From: Halorhodospira halophila
Lineage (GTDB): Bacteria > Pseudomonadota > Gammaproteobacteria > Nitrococcales > Halorhodospiraceae
Direction: 5' to 3'
Length of the DNA: 64,000 nucleotides
Assembly: GCF_016653405.1 (NCBI RefSeq)
Contig: NZ_NHSN01000013.1
Location: 1-64,000 of the forward strand
The translations under genes and the position numbers were made by a program. Positions 53,739-62,869 of the stretch are shown in pieces. The first letter of the stretch is position 1; each line of letters opens with the position of its first letter. Under the pieces are notes generated by a model that saw only the letters and a program-made list of their open reading frames with translations, did not search any database and had not been told where the DNA came from.

Positions 53739-54103
53739 TCCCTCCCCAAACTCCTATTCTCCTGCCTCGTACGGCATCTCCGGGAAAAGCCCTGGCATGA
53801 GCCGCGGCGCCAGCCGCACCGGAAAAGCGAGGTAGAGCGGTGCGCGGCTGCTTTTGGCCCGGTTCGCCGCGATCTTCTGCCGCCTTGATGGCCGCTTCCT
53901 TGTCCGCCTCTCCTTTGTCCATAAGACCCACATTATCAGCGTTTTAGAAAAACGACAGCATAGGATTGGCCGGTTTTCTGGCCGGTTTTCCGGCCGGTTC
54001 CTTGGGATGATGCAACCCGGGCGCTGTCGGCGGTCTTAACACCGCATCGCCGAAGCGGCTGCCCCCTCTATAAAAAACCTCTCTGATCAAATACCTGGCT
54101 CGA
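53739..54103. other. Non-coding stretch between tRNA-Ala and the sigma-54 activator
   Basis: No supported gene. Lower GC than the neighbourhood in part (53930-53980). It holds three tandem copies of an 11-12-bp unit, ggccggtttt-c (53969-54000), and an inverted repeat GCGGT-6-ACCGC (54030-54045), about 60 bp upstream of the sigma-54 promoter, where an activator site would be expected. No tRNA 3'-end duplicate (att site) was found. Confidence 0.4.
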
Positions 54104-54119
54104 TGGCACGGATTCTGCT
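54104..54119 (+). promoter_or_regulatory. Sigma-54 promoter before the activator gene
   Basis: TGGCACG-GATT-CTGCT: the -24 GG (54105-54106) and -12 GC (54117-54118) have the correct spacing, with a perfect TGGCACG half. It lies 45 bp before ATG 54165, so the activator may control its own gene. Confidence 0.7.
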
Positions 54120-54164
54120 TCGCGGTGTGTCCATCCTGAACCACCTGCCAGGAGAGACAACCGC

Positions 54165-55532
54165 ATGGGAGCACCGACCCTCGCCCGCGCCGCCGCGGGT
54201 CTGCGCAGCGTCCTGAGCGTCACCCCCGGCACCCCCGCCCAACCCGTGCGCCCGAGCGCCGAGCCGCCGGGCTGGTCCCTGACCCGTGTCGAGGACTGGG
54301 CAACCATCGAGCGGCTGCTCACCGCCGACCACCCGCCGGTGGGGCTGATGCGGGTGGTCGCCGACAATATCGACGCCTGCCAGCGCTTTCTCGCCGGAGG
54401 CAGCGGCGTGGAGTGGATCGCCCTCTGCGATCCGCCCGACGGGCAGAGCCACGATGCGCTGGAAGACCTGCTGGCCACCGCCTTCTTCGACTTCCACACC
54501 CTCCCCGCGGACCCCGACCGGCTTGCGGCCGTTCTCGGCCACGCCGCCGGCATGGGGCAACTGCGCCGCCACACCCGGGCTCGTCAGGCGGAGCTGACCG
54601 CCGATACCGGCGGCATCCTCGGCGACAGCCCCGGCATCCAGGCTTTGCGCCGGGACCTGGCCAAGGTGGCGCGCTGCCCGGCCACGGTGCTCATCCACGG
54701 CGAGAGCGGCTCGGGCAAGGAGCTGGCCGCCCAGGCCATCCACCACGCCTCATCCCGTGCCGCCGGCCCCTTCGTGGCGGTCAACTGCGGCGCCATCCCA
54801 ACCAATCTGGTCCAGTCGGAACTCTTCGGCCATGAGCGCGGCGCGTTCACCGGGGCACAGCAGCGCCGCTGCGGGCACCTGGAGCGGGCCCAGGGCGGCA
54901 CCATCCTCCTCGATGAGGTCGGCGAGCTGACCCTGGAGCACCAGGTCAATCTGCTGCGTGTGCTCGAGGAGCGGGCAGTGACCCGGGTCGGGGGCACCGA
55001 GCGCGTGCCGCTGGACGTGCGCGTCGTCGCCGCCACCCACGTGGACCTGGCCGCCGCCGTGGAGGCCGGGCGTTTTCGCGAGGATCTTTACTACCGGCTC
55101 AACGTGCTGCGCATCGACATCCCGCCCCTGCGCGAACGGGGCGACGACATCGAGCGCCTGGCCCACGTCTTCCTGGAGCGCTTTCGCAGCGCCTACCTCA
55201 GCCCGGTGCGCGGCTTCACCGGCCCGGCGCTGGGGGCGCTGCGCCGGCACAGCTGGCCGGGCAACGTGCGCGAGCTGATCAACCGCATCCAGCGCGCCGT
55301 GGCCATGGGCCACCGCCCCCTGCTCACCCCCGGCGATCTTGGCCTGGAGGCCCGGCAGGGGCCGATCCGCCAGGTCGAGACCCTGGACGACGCCCGCGCT
55401 CGGGCGGAACGGGCGGCGATCCTCGGCGCCCTGGCCCGCTGCGAGCGCAATGTCTCACGGGCGGCCCGCGAGCTGGGCATCTCGCGGGTGACGCTCTATC
55501 GCATCATGCACCGCCTGGGGCTGCAGCCATGA
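54165..55532 (+). CDS. Sigma-54-dependent transcriptional activator (AAA+, Fis-type HTH)
   Basis: A 455-residue enhancer-binding protein. Residues 1-140 form a receiver-like or VpsR-like N domain without a clear phosphoacceptor motif. The AAA+ domain follows, with Walker A GESGSGKE (179-186), the sigma-54 contact loop GAFTGA (226-231), Walker B-type GGTILLDEVGEL and the arginine-rich FREDLYYRLNVL sensor region. A Fis-type helix-turn-helix ends the protein (RNVSRAARELGISRVTLYRI). The intact GAFTGA means it should activate sigma-54. Its stop overlaps the ATG of the outer-membrane protein gene. It is a candidate regulator of the 61.3-kb operon, which has the same promoter class. Confidence 0.9.
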   Translation: MGAPTLARAAAGLRSVLSVTPGTPAQPVRPSAEPPGWSLTRVEDWATIERLLTADHPPVGLMRVVADNIDACQRFLAGGSGVEWIALCDPPDGQSHDALEDLLATAFFDFHTLPADPDRLAAVLGHAAGMGQLRRHTRARQAELTADTGGILGDSPGIQALRRDLAKVARCPATVLIHGESGSGKELAAQAIHHASSRAAGPFVAVNCGAIPTNLVQSELFGHERGAFTGAQQRRCGHLERAQGGTILLDEVGELTLEHQVNLLRVLEERAVTRVGGTERVPLDVRVVAATHVDLAAAVEAGRFREDLYYRLNVLRIDIPPLRERGDDIERLAHVFLERFRSAYLSPVRGFTGPALGALRRHSWPGNVRELINRIQRAVAMGHRPLLTPGDLGLEARQGPIRQVETLDDARARAERAAILGALARCERNVSRAARELGISRVTLYRIMHRLGLQP

Positions 55533-56581
55533 GCCGGCGGCGGCGCTGGACCGGCGCCACCCTGGCCGCGCTGCTGGCCACCGCGCCGCTGCTGGCCATC
55601 GCCGACACCCCGGAGGCGGTGGGCGCCCCGCCCCCGCCCCAGGAGACCGCCGGCGGGCTGCAGCAACGCACCATCCTCTCGCCGCAGGGTTCGTTCACCG
55701 CGGAGCCTTCGCTGAGCTACTCGCAGTCCACCTCGACCCTGGTGGCGATCGACGGCGTCACCATCCTGCCGGCCATCGCCGTGGGACTGATCTCGGTGCG
55801 CCAGACCCAGCGCGAGAGCCTCACCGCCGCGCTGGGCCTGCGCTACGGGCTCACCGACCGGCTGGAGGTGGAGACACGCATCCCCTACGTCTACCGCGAG
55901 GAGCAGGTGCGCGAGCGCGAGGTGCTCCAGGCGAGCGATACCGCGGGTGTGGTCGAGTCCACCGGCTACGGCCTGGGCGACGTGGAGGCCTCCCTGCGCT
56001 ATCAGCTCAGCAGCGGCCGCGGTGACGGGGTGATCTTCACCGGCGGCCTGCGGATGAAGAGCCGTACCGGCCGGGACCCGTTCGAGGTGGAGACCACCGA
56101 GATCCCGCTCGACGACAGCGACGGCGATGGACCCAACGTCTCCATCTACACCGAACAGCCCACCGGCAGCGGCTTCTACGCCGTCCAGCCCAGCCTCAAC
56201 TGGGTCTACCCCTCCGAGCCGGCGGTGCTCTACGGCAGCCTGAGCTACCTCTACAACGTCCCCCGCACCGTCACCCTGCGCAGCGGCGATCGCGTACGCA
56301 TCGAGCCGGGCAGCGCCATCGGGGTGAGCTTCGGCATGGGCCTGTCGCTCAACGACCACACCTCGCTGAGCCTCGGCTACGACCACACGACGGTGCAGCG
56401 CACGCGTACCGACGTGCAAAACCCCGATCCGGAGTTTGGCCGTTTCCAAGTGGGCTCGCTGCTGCTTGGCGCCTCGCACCGGCTCGGCCCGCGCAGCAGC
56501 CTGGGGCTTTCCGTGGGCGTAGGGGTGACCGAGCAGGCTCCGGATGTGCAGGTCACCCTGCGCCTGCCGGTGCGCTTCTAG
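55529..56581 (+). CDS. Outer-membrane beta-barrel transporter-like protein
   Basis: A 350-residue exported protein with a signal peptide (TLAALLATAPLLAIA), then a short Pro-rich segment, then strands such as GSFTAEPSLSYSQSTSTLVA and SLTAALGLRYGLTDRLEVETRIPYVYREE. It ends VTLRLPVRF with a terminal Phe, an outer-membrane sorting signal. It resembles the broad phenol-degradation-like/transporter barrel family that also includes partners of amyloid secretion loci. Its ATG overlaps the activator stop (ATGA), so the two are co-expressed. Substrate unknown. Confidence 0.75.
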   Translation: MSRRRRWTGATLAALLATAPLLAIADTPEAVGAPPPPQETAGGLQQRTILSPQGSFTAEPSLSYSQSTSTLVAIDGVTILPAIAVGLISVRQTQRESLTAALGLRYGLTDRLEVETRIPYVYREEQVREREVLQASDTAGVVESTGYGLGDVEASLRYQLSSGRGDGVIFTGGLRMKSRTGRDPFEVETTEIPLDDSDGDGPNVSIYTEQPTGSGFYAVQPSLNWVYPSEPAVLYGSLSYLYNVPRTVTLRSGDRVRIEPGSAIGVSFGMGLSLNDHTSLSLGYDHTTVQRTRTDVQNPDPEFGRFQVGSLLLGASHRLGPRSSLGLSVGVGVTEQAPDVQVTLRLPVRF

Positions 56582-56588
56582 GCAGCCC

Positions 56589-56611
56589 GGGGGCGGCGCT
56601 CAGCCGCCCCC
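56589..56611. terminator. Shared hairpin between convergent genes
   Basis: A perfect 9-bp GC stem (56589-56597 and 56603-56611) with a 5-nt loop lies between the barrel gene and the oxoprolinase gene. The loop contains the oxoprolinase stop codon (56600-56602). It may act in both directions. Confidence 0.5.
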
Positions 56612-59600
56612 GTAGCCGCCGCCACCGGGGGTCTCGATGACGATCCGATCCCCCGCGGCGAGCTCCCGGGTGGCGGTACCCGGAAGCTCCTCGACGCCGC
56701 CGTCGCTGCGCTCGATGGCATTGCGCCCGCACGCCGCATCCCCGCCCCCGGCCAGCCCGAAGGGCGGCACCCGGCGCCGGTTCATCAGCGTGACCACCGT
56801 CATCGGCTCGAGGAAGCACAGCCGCCGGATCACCCCCGCCCCGCCGGGATACGCCCCGGCACCGCCGCTGCCGTGGCGGATGGCAAAACACTCGACGCGC
56901 ACCGGGTAGCGCCACTCCAGCACCTCCGGGTCGGTCAGGCGCGAGTTGGTCATGTGCGTATGCACCGCCGAGCTGCCGGCGAACCCCGGCCCGGCCCCGG
57001 CACCGCCGCAAAGGGTCTCGTAGTACTGGTGGCGCTGGTTGCCGAAGGTCAGGTTGTTCATGGTGCCCTGGCTGGCGGCCATCGCCCCCAGCGCCCCGTA
57101 GAGGGCATCGGTGACGGCCTGGGAGGTCTCCACGTTGCCGGCGACCACGGCCGCCGGATGGCGCGGGTTGAGCATCGAGCCCTCCGGCACGGCGATCTCC
57201 AGCGGCTGCAGGCAGCCGTCGTTGAGCGGGATGTCGTCATCGACCAGCGTGCGGAAGACGTAGAGCGTCGCCGCCCGGGTGATGGCCAGCGGCGCATTGA
57301 AATTGCTTGGCAGCTGCTCCGATGTCCCGGCGAAGTCGATGCGCACCCGGCGGGCGGCGTGATCCGGGCGCACCGCCACGCGGATCCGAGCCCCGCTGTC
57401 CATCTCGACGGTGAAATCACCGTCGCTGAGCCCATCGATGACCCGGCGCACGTGCTCGGCGGCGTTCTCCTGGACGAACCCCATGTAGGCCTGGACCACC
57501 GGCAGGCCGAACTGCTCGACCATGCGCCGCAGTTCGGCCACGCCCTTCTCGTTGGCGGCGATCTGCGCCTTCAGATCGGCGATGTTCTGCGCCACGTTGC
57601 GCGCCGGATACGGCCCGGCGCCCATCGCCGCGGTGAACGCCTCCTCCAGAAAGCGCCCCTCGGCGACCACCTGCAGGTCGTTGATGAGCACCCCCTCCTC
57701 GCTCACGCAGGTGGAGTCCGCCGGCATCGACCCCGGCGTGCGGCCGCCCACATCGGCGTGGTGGCCGCGGCTGGCGCAGAAAAAGAGCAGCTCCTCGCCA
57801 TCCTCGGAGAAGACCGGCGTCACCGCCGTGAGATCCGGCAGGTGCGTGCCGCCGTGGTACGGGTCGTTGAGCAGATAGCAATCCCCGGGACGCATGCTCG
57901 CGCCACGGGCGCGCAGGATGGCGCGCACCGACTCCGACATCGAGCCGAGGTGGACCGGGATGTGCGGCGCGTTGGCCACCAGGTTCGCCTCGGCGTCGAA
58001 GAGCGCGCAGGAGAAGTCGAGCCGCTCCTTGATGTTCACCGACTGCGCCGTGCCGGCAAGCGTCGTACCCATCTGCTCGGCGACGGAGCGGAACAGGTTG
58101 TTGAACACCTCCAGCAGCACCGGATCGGGGCGGCGGGTGTCGACCTGCGGCGCCTGCGCCAGCGTCCCGCCCCCCACGGTCACCGCGCGGCGCAGGATCA
58201 GGTGATCGCAGGCGGTGACCTCGCCCTGCCAGCCGGCATCGATCACCGTGGTGGCATTCTCCTCTTGGAGGATCGCCGGCCCCGGGATGCGCATCCCCGG
58301 CACCAGGTCGGCGCGGGCGTAGACCGGCTGCTCGGTGATCCGCTGGCCGTCCCAGGCCTGCACCCGGGCCAGTGGCTGCGGCGGGTCCGCCGGTGACGGC
58401 GCCTCATCCTCCGGGGCCTCCACGGCCGCCGCGCGGTGGATCGCCTCGACGCTGAGCGCCTCGATCACCCGCGGGCGGTCTTCCAGGACGAAGCCAAACC
58501 GCTGCCGGTGCGCGCGGGCGAAGGCCTCGTCCAGGGCGGCCACATCCGCACCACCGGGGACCACCAGCGCGGTGTCGGTGCCGGCGTAGCGCACATGGGC
58601 CTGCACGTACACCATCGCCGCATCGGCGGCCAGCCCCTGCTCGGCCAGCTCGGCCCGCGCCTCGGCGGTGAGCTCGTCGATGACGCGCTCAAGCAGCGGC
58701 GCGCTGGCCGGCTCCAGCGGCGCCTCCACGCTGCGCTGGGCCATGGCGGTGATATCGGCCAGGCCCATGCCGTAGGCCGAGAGCACCCCCGCCAGCGGGT
58801 GGATGAACACGGTGCGGATGCCCAGGCAGTCGGCCACGGCGCAGGCGTGCTGACCGCCGGCACCGCCAAAGCAGTTGAGGGCGTAGCGGGTCACGTCGTG
58901 GCCGCGCTGCACGGAGATCCGCTTGATCGCCTGCGCCATGTTCTCCACGGCGATGCGCCGAAAGCCGGCGGCCACCTCCACCGGGTCGCGGGCGTCACCC
59001 GTCTCGGCGCGGATCCGCTCGGCAAGCTCGGCAAAGCCCTGGCGGACCCGGTCGGCATCCAGCGGCTGATCGGCGTCGGGGCCGAATAGGTGCGGGAAGA
59101 ACGCCGGCCGGATGAGGCCGAGCAGGACGTTGCAGTCGGTGACCGTCAGCGGGCCGCCCCGGCGATAGGCCGCCGGTCCCGGATCGGCGCCGGCGGAGTC
59201 GGGCCCGACCCGGTACTTCATACCGTCGAAGTGGCAGATGGAACCGCCGCCGGCGGCGACGGTGTGGATCTGCATCATCGGCGCGCGGATGCGGTTGCCG
59301 GCGATCTCGGTCTCGAAGGTGCGCTCATAGGCGCCGTCGTAGTGGGCTACGTCGGTGGACGTCCCGCCCATGTCGAAGCTGATCAGCCGCTCGAACCCGG
59401 CCATCGCCGCCGTGCGCACCGCCCCGACGATGCCGCCGGCCGGACCCGAGAGGATGGCGTCCTTGCCCTGAAAGTGCGCGGCACTGGTCAATCCGCCGTT
59501 GGACTGCATGAACAGCAGCGGCACATCGCCCAACTCCGCGGCCAGGCGGTCGACGTAGCGGCGCAGCACCGGCGAGAGGTAGGCATCCACCACGGCGGTA

Positions 59601-60238
59601 TCGCCGCGGCCGACGATCTTCATCACGGCGGCGGCCTGCGCACTGGTCGAGACCTGGGTAAAGCCCACCTCGCGGGCGATGCGCGCCACCGCCTGCTCGT
59701 GCCCGGCATCCCGCCAGGCGTGCATGAGCACCACCGCCAGCGCCCGGTAGCCGGCGGCGTGGGCGGCGGCCAGGCGCTCGCGCACGCAGGCCTCATCCAG
59801 GGGGCGGACCACCGCGCCGTCGGCACCCAGGCGCTCGGGGACCTCCAGGACCTCCGAGTAAAGCATCTGCGGCAGGCGCACCCGGCGGTCGAAGAGATCC
59901 GGGCGGTGCTGATAGCCGATGCGCAGCTGATCGGCGAACCCCTCGGTGATGGCGAGCACGGTGGGCTCGCCGCGGTGCTCGAGCAGGGCGTTGGTCGCCA
60001 CCGTGGTGCCCATGCGCACCGACTCGATCCGCTGGGCCGGGATCGGGGCGTCGGCGGGAAGACCGAGGATGGCGCGGATCCCGTGGAGGGCCGCATCGCT
60101 GTACTGCTCCGGGTTCTCGGATAGGAACTTGCGGGCGATCAGACGCCCATCGGGGGCGCGGGCGATGACATCGGTGAAGGTCCCGCCCCGGTCGATCCAG
60201 AACTGCCAGCGCTCTCCCGCCGCATGGCCGTCCGTCAT
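56600..60238 (-). CDS. 5-oxoprolinase/hydantoinase, fused HyuA-HyuB type
   Basis: An ATP-dependent amidohydrolase of 1212 residues joining the HyuA-like half (about 1-690: [27 protein letters not shown], the ATP-grasp-like acetate kinase fold) and the HyuB-like half (about 700-1212: [34 protein letters not shown], and a Gly-rich end). The fused arrangement is that of 5-oxoprolinase, opening 5-oxoproline to glutamate. Hydantoin or other lactam substrates cannot be excluded. ATG 60238 ([14 protein letters not shown]) was chosen over an upstream start. No partner genes are nearby; it sits between two parts of a probable surface-fibre region. Confidence 0.9.
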   Translation of the reverse strand: MTDGHAAGERWQFWIDRGGTFTDVIARAPDGRLIARKFLSENPEQYSDAALHGIRAILGLPADAPIPAQRIESVRMGTTVATNALLEHRGEPTVLAITEGFADQLRIGYQHRPDLFDRRVRLPQMLYSEVLEVPERLGADGAVVRPLDEACVRERLAAAHAAGYRALAVVLMHAWRDAGHEQAVARIAREVGFTQVSTSAQAAAVMKIVGRGDTAVVDAYLSPVLRRYVDRLAAELGDVPLLFMQSNGGLTSAAHFQGKDAILSGPAGGIVGAVRTAAMAGFERLISFDMGGTSTDVAHYDGAYERTFETEIAGNRIRAPMMQIHTVAAGGGSICHFDGMKYRVGPDSAGADPGPAAYRRGGPLTVTDCNVLLGLIRPAFFPHLFGPDADQPLDADRVRQGFAELAERIRAETGDARDPVEVAAGFRRIAVENMAQAIKRISVQRGHDVTRYALNCFGGAGGQHACAVADCLGIRTVFIHPLAGVLSAYGMGLADITAMAQRSVEAPLEPASAPLLERVIDELTAEARAELAEQGLAADAAMVYVQAHVRYAGTDTALVVPGGADVAALDEAFARAHRQRFGFVLEDRPRVIEALSVEAIHRAAAVEAPEDEAPSPADPPQPLARVQAWDGQRITEQPVYARADLVPGMRIPGPAILQEENATTVIDAGWQGEVTACDHLILRRAVTVGGGTLAQAPQVDTRRPDPVLLEVFNNLFRSVAEQMGTTLAGTAQSVNIKERLDFSCALFDAEANLVANAPHIPVHLGSMSESVRAILRARGASMRPGDCYLLNDPYHGGTHLPDLTAVTPVFSEDGEELLFFCASRGHHADVGGRTPGSMPADSTCVSEEGVLINDLQVVAEGRFLEEAFTAAMGAGPYPARNVAQNIADLKAQIAANEKGVAELRRMVEQFGLPVVQAYMGFVQENAAEHVRRVIDGLSDGDFTVEMDSGARIRVAVRPDHAARRVRIDFAGTSEQLPSNFNAPLAITRAATLYVFRTLVDDDIPLNDGCLQPLEIAVPEGSMLNPRHPAAVVAGNVETSQAVTDALYGALGAMAASQGTMNNLTFGNQRHQYYETLCGGAGAGPGFAGSSAVHTHMTNSRLTDPEVLEWRYPVRVECFAIRHGSGGAGAYPGGAGVIRRLCFLEPMTVVTLMNRRRVPPFGLAGGGDAACGRNAIERSDGGVEELPGTATRELAAGDRIVIETPGGGGYGGG

Positions 60239-60349
60239 GGCCCACTCCCGCGTCCGAACACGACCGGGCATCTTCGCATAGAGCGCGGACGGGAGGCATC
60301 CGCGGGGCAGCGGACGGGGTGCAGGGCGCCGCCAGGCAATCGGCGAACG

Positions 60350-60426
60350 TGGCGCCCCGGGCAGGATTCGAACCTGCGACCTATCGCTTAGGAGGCGATT
60401 GCTCTATCCGACTGAGCTACCGGGGC
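60350..60426 (-). tRNA. tRNA-Arg (anticodon CCT)
   Basis: 77 nt with an encoded CCA. On the minus strand the acceptor GCCCCGG pairs with CCGGGGC. The anticodon stem ATCGC/GCGAT encloses loop CTCCTAA (anticodon CCT, reading AGG). The T arm has GGTTCGAATCC. Confidence 0.97.
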
Positions 60427-60461
60427 CGGAGCCCAACTTGTACGCATCCGCCCGCCACTGG

Positions 60462-61067
60462 TCAACCGGCACGGCGGTGGCGCAGCAAGAGGTTGCGCAG
60501 CCGATACAGCAGAAACGCGATCGCGGCGATGGCCAGCAGCAGTGTGACCACGCTGCCGTAGGTACCGAGATACGCCTCCAGCCGGGCCCAATTGGAGCCG
60601 GTGGCGTAACCAGCGGCCAGGAGCACCCCGTTCCATAGCGTGGTGCCGAGCAGCGTCAGCAGCAGGAACGGCGCCAGCCCCATGGGCAAGAGCCCGGCCG
60701 GGATCGAGACCAGGCTGCGCACAGTGGGCACGAAACGCCCGAAGAGCACGATCCACGCCCCGTGGCGGCGGAAGATCGCGGTGGTCACCTCCAGATCGCG
60801 CTCCTGGATCAGGTACCACCGGCTGCCGCGCCGCACGCCGGCCCGGACCCGTTCCCCGCCGATGGCGCGCACTACCAGATAGATCAGCGTCGAGCCCAGG
60901 GTCGCCCCAGCGCTGGCAGCAACCAGGGCGGTCAGCGGATCGAGTTCCGCCCGGTAGACGGCGTAGCCGAGGAACGGCATCACCGCCTCGGGCGCCAGCA
61001 CGATCATCACCGCGAAGATCCCCACCCAGCCCAGCAGCTCCACGGCCTCGACGATCAACTCCGGCAT
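60462..61067 (-). CDS. DedA-family membrane protein
   Basis: A 201-residue inner-membrane protein with about five hydrophobic segments. The DedA pattern is present: a loop with PEAVMPFLGYAVY, the GATLGSTLIYLVVRAIGGE block and FGRFVPTVRSLVSIPAGLLPMG, which carries the conserved arginines. DedA proteins act in lipid scrambling and undecaprenyl phosphate recycling in other species; the role here is not known. ATG 61067 has aggagg at the right distance. Confidence 0.88.
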   Translation of the reverse strand: MPELIVEAVELLGWVGIFAVMIVLAPEAVMPFLGYAVYRAELDPLTALVAASAGATLGSTLIYLVVRAIGGERVRAGVRRGSRWYLIQERDLEVTTAIFRRHGAWIVLFGRFVPTVRSLVSIPAGLLPMGLAPFLLLTLLGTTLWNGVLLAAGYATGSNWARLEAYLGTYGSVVTLLLAIAAIAFLLYRLRNLLLRHRRAG

Positions 61068-61347
61068 GCACCCTGCCTCCTCTGCGGTTGGACCCCCGAC
61101 GCCCGGAGACGCGGGCCGATGCACAGCCTAACAGCCCGGCCCGGGTACCACCCGGGCAACCCCTGTAAGGGCGGGGCAACACCAACAGCATCCACGGCAA
61201 AGCGCCGCACTGCGCGGCCTCGGCACCGCCACCCTCGCCAAGCGTTACACCGGCGCAGCACTCGACCCCGCACGACCACTCAGTCGCCGCGTCCGACCAA
61301 CGCCCCATCCCCTTTTTAAACAACATCTTAGGCACCTCGCGCGAAGT

Positions 61348-61363
61348 TGGCCCGGCAATTGCT
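61348..61363 (+). promoter_or_regulatory. Sigma-54 promoter of the repeat-protein operon
   Basis: TGGCCCG-GCAA-TTGCT has -24 GG (61349-61350) and -12 GC (61361-61362) with exact spacing and a perfect TTGC. Transcription would start near 61374, giving a 100-nt leader that holds a strong hairpin (61413-61435). Apart from this, the gap 61068-61472 shows nothing I can name. Confidence 0.75.
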
Positions 61364-61412
61364 TACATCAGGGTGCGGCGCCGCACGTCCCCCCAGGCGG
61401 CGCCTCCGCGGA

Positions 61413-61435
61413 GGCCCGGCCCCGACGGCCGGGCC
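61413..61435 (+). other. Leader hairpin of the repeat-protein message
   Basis: 9-bp perfect GC arms (61413-61421 and 61427-61435) with a 5-nt loop, 37 bp before the start codon. It would stabilise the 5' end or hide the ribosome site region. Confidence 0.4.
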
Positions 61436-61472
61436 CCGCGTTAACCACCAACGACCGAGAAGAGGGAACGAC

Positions 61473-62741
61473 ATGATCAAGCAGACGACGCTCGCCAGCA
61501 CCCTGGTCCTGGCCATGGCCCTGAGCGGCAACGCGTGGGCCAACCCGCAAAACACCGTCGAAGGCGAGGAGAACGAGGTCAGCGCCTCCGTCAACGCCGA
61601 CGCTGAGGGCAGCAGCGCCGCCGCCAGCGAGCAGTCTTCGGCCAACGTCAACAACAGCTCCCAAGAAGGGTCCTACAACACGGACAAGACCTACAGCTCG
61701 GAGCGGACTTACAACAAGGATGACAACTCCGACAACAGCCTGACCGACTCCCAGAACAGCTCGAGCAGCTCCGAGATGACCTGGAACAAGGACGACAACT
61801 CCGACCAAAGCACCAACGTGGCCGACTCGTACAACAGCGACAAGAACTACAGCTCGGAGCGCACCTACAACAAGGATGATAACTCCGACAACAGCACCAA
61901 CCTGACCGACTCCCAGAACAGCTCGAGCAGCTCCGAGATGTCCTGGAACAAGGACGACAACTCCGACCGCAGCACCAACGTGGCCGACTCGCACAACGAC
62001 AACTCGGACCGCAGCGACAACTCGGACCGCAGCTCGAGCGTGGCCGATTCGCACAACAGCGAGAAGAACTACAGCTCGGAGTTCACGTACAACAAGGATG
62101 ACAATTCGGACAACAGCGTCGCGGATTCACACAACTCGGAGAAGAACTACAGCTCCGAGCGGACCTACAACAAGGACGACAACTCCGATAACAGCTCCAG
62201 CATCGCAGACTCGTACAACGACAACTCGGACCGCAGTGACAACTCGGATCGGAGCCTGACCGACTCCCAGAACGACAACTCCGATCGCAGCACGAGCGTT
62301 GCGGACTCCAACAACTCGGATAGCAGCATCAACGACTCGTTCAACAAGGACTCCAGCGATCACTCGGACAACAGCATCGCCGACTCGTACAACAGCGACG
62401 ATAGCGACAACTCCGACAACAGCACCGCTGATTCCCACAACACCATGGACTCGCACAACACGATGAAGGACTCGCAGAACGAGATCACCGACTCGTTCAA
62501 TCACTTCCTCGACATGGAAATGACCGTGGCCAGCTCCGAGCTGCGCGGCACGGTCAGCGGCAACACCCTGCGCATCGGCGGTGACGACGACGCCTGGCTG
62601 CACGTCAACAACCGCATGGCGGAAGGCTCGGTCTCCGGCAACGCGGGCATCACCCAAGTCTCGCAGAACGGTGGTGTCGGCAGCCTGATCCAGCAGAACG
62701 TCACCATGCAGGGCAACGTGCGCATCAACCCGGCTCAGTAA
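61473..62741 (+). CDS. Exported Asp/Ser/Asn repeat protein, candidate fibre or amyloid subunit
   Basis: A 422-residue protein with a signal peptide (TTLASTLVLAMALSGNAWA). Residues 65-345 are low-complexity repeats of Asn, Ser, Asp and Lys: the unit NKDDNSD occurs six times, often as YSSERTYNKDDNSDNS, with linkers LTDSQNSSSSSE and VADSHN. The C-terminal 80 residues differ (SGNTLRIGGDDDAWLHV, GITQVSQNGGVGSLIQQNV) and look like a beta-helical or amyloid-type domain. Such composition suggests an extracellular, highly soluble spacer with an assembling end. ATG 61473 follows agaggg. It is the first gene after a sigma-54 promoter, followed by two hairpins and a small exported protein. Confidence 0.8.
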   Translation: MIKQTTLASTLVLAMALSGNAWANPQNTVEGEENEVSASVNADAEGSSAAASEQSSANVNNSSQEGSYNTDKTYSSERTYNKDDNSDNSLTDSQNSSSSSEMTWNKDDNSDQSTNVADSYNSDKNYSSERTYNKDDNSDNSTNLTDSQNSSSSSEMSWNKDDNSDRSTNVADSHNDNSDRSDNSDRSSSVADSHNSEKNYSSEFTYNKDDNSDNSVADSHNSEKNYSSERTYNKDDNSDNSSSIADSYNDNSDRSDNSDRSLTDSQNDNSDRSTSVADSNNSDSSINDSFNKDSSDHSDNSIADSYNSDDSDNSDNSTADSHNTMDSHNTMKDSQNEITDSFNHFLDMEMTVASSELRGTVSGNTLRIGGDDDAWLHVNNRMAEGSVSGNAGITQVSQNGGVGSLIQQNVTMQGNVRINPAQ

Positions 62742-62771
62742 GGACACGACCGGCAACAAAAAGCCGGAACC

Positions 62772-62851
62772 GGGGCGGGTCCCACCCGCCCCGACCTCCC
62801 GGCAAGGACGTTTCGGCAAGGACAGGTCCGCCCGGCAGCGCCGGGCGGACC
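62772..62851 (+). terminator. Two strong hairpins between the repeat protein and next gene
   Basis: A 9-bp stem with a 3-nt loop (62772-62780 and 62784-62792) and a 12-bp perfect stem with a 3-nt loop (62825-62836 and 62840-62851). The direct repeat cggcaaggac lies twice between them (near 62800 and 62815). Without T-runs, they probably limit read-through or stabilise the upstream message. Confidence 0.5.
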
Positions 62852-62869
62852 GCATCGGGAGCATCCTTC

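Noticed and set aside
53674-53931. 85-residue minus-strand open frame overlapping tRNA-Ala
   Set aside because: It runs through the tRNA gene, has no recognisable domain and no convincing ribosome site.
53739-54164. Integrated element next to tRNA-Ala
   Set aside because: No integrase gene and no second copy of the tRNA 3' end was found downstream. The tandem ggccggtttt units alone are not evidence.
61368-62054. Minus-strand open frames over the repeat-protein gene
   Set aside because: Their repetitive Val/Leu/Arg or Ser/Glu/Leu sequence simply mirrors the sense repeats. The sense frame has a signal peptide, ribosome site and promoter.
61683-62500. CRISPR-like array in the repeated DNA
   Set aside because: The repeats are unequal, in frame with a signal-peptide protein and without unique spacers of constant length.
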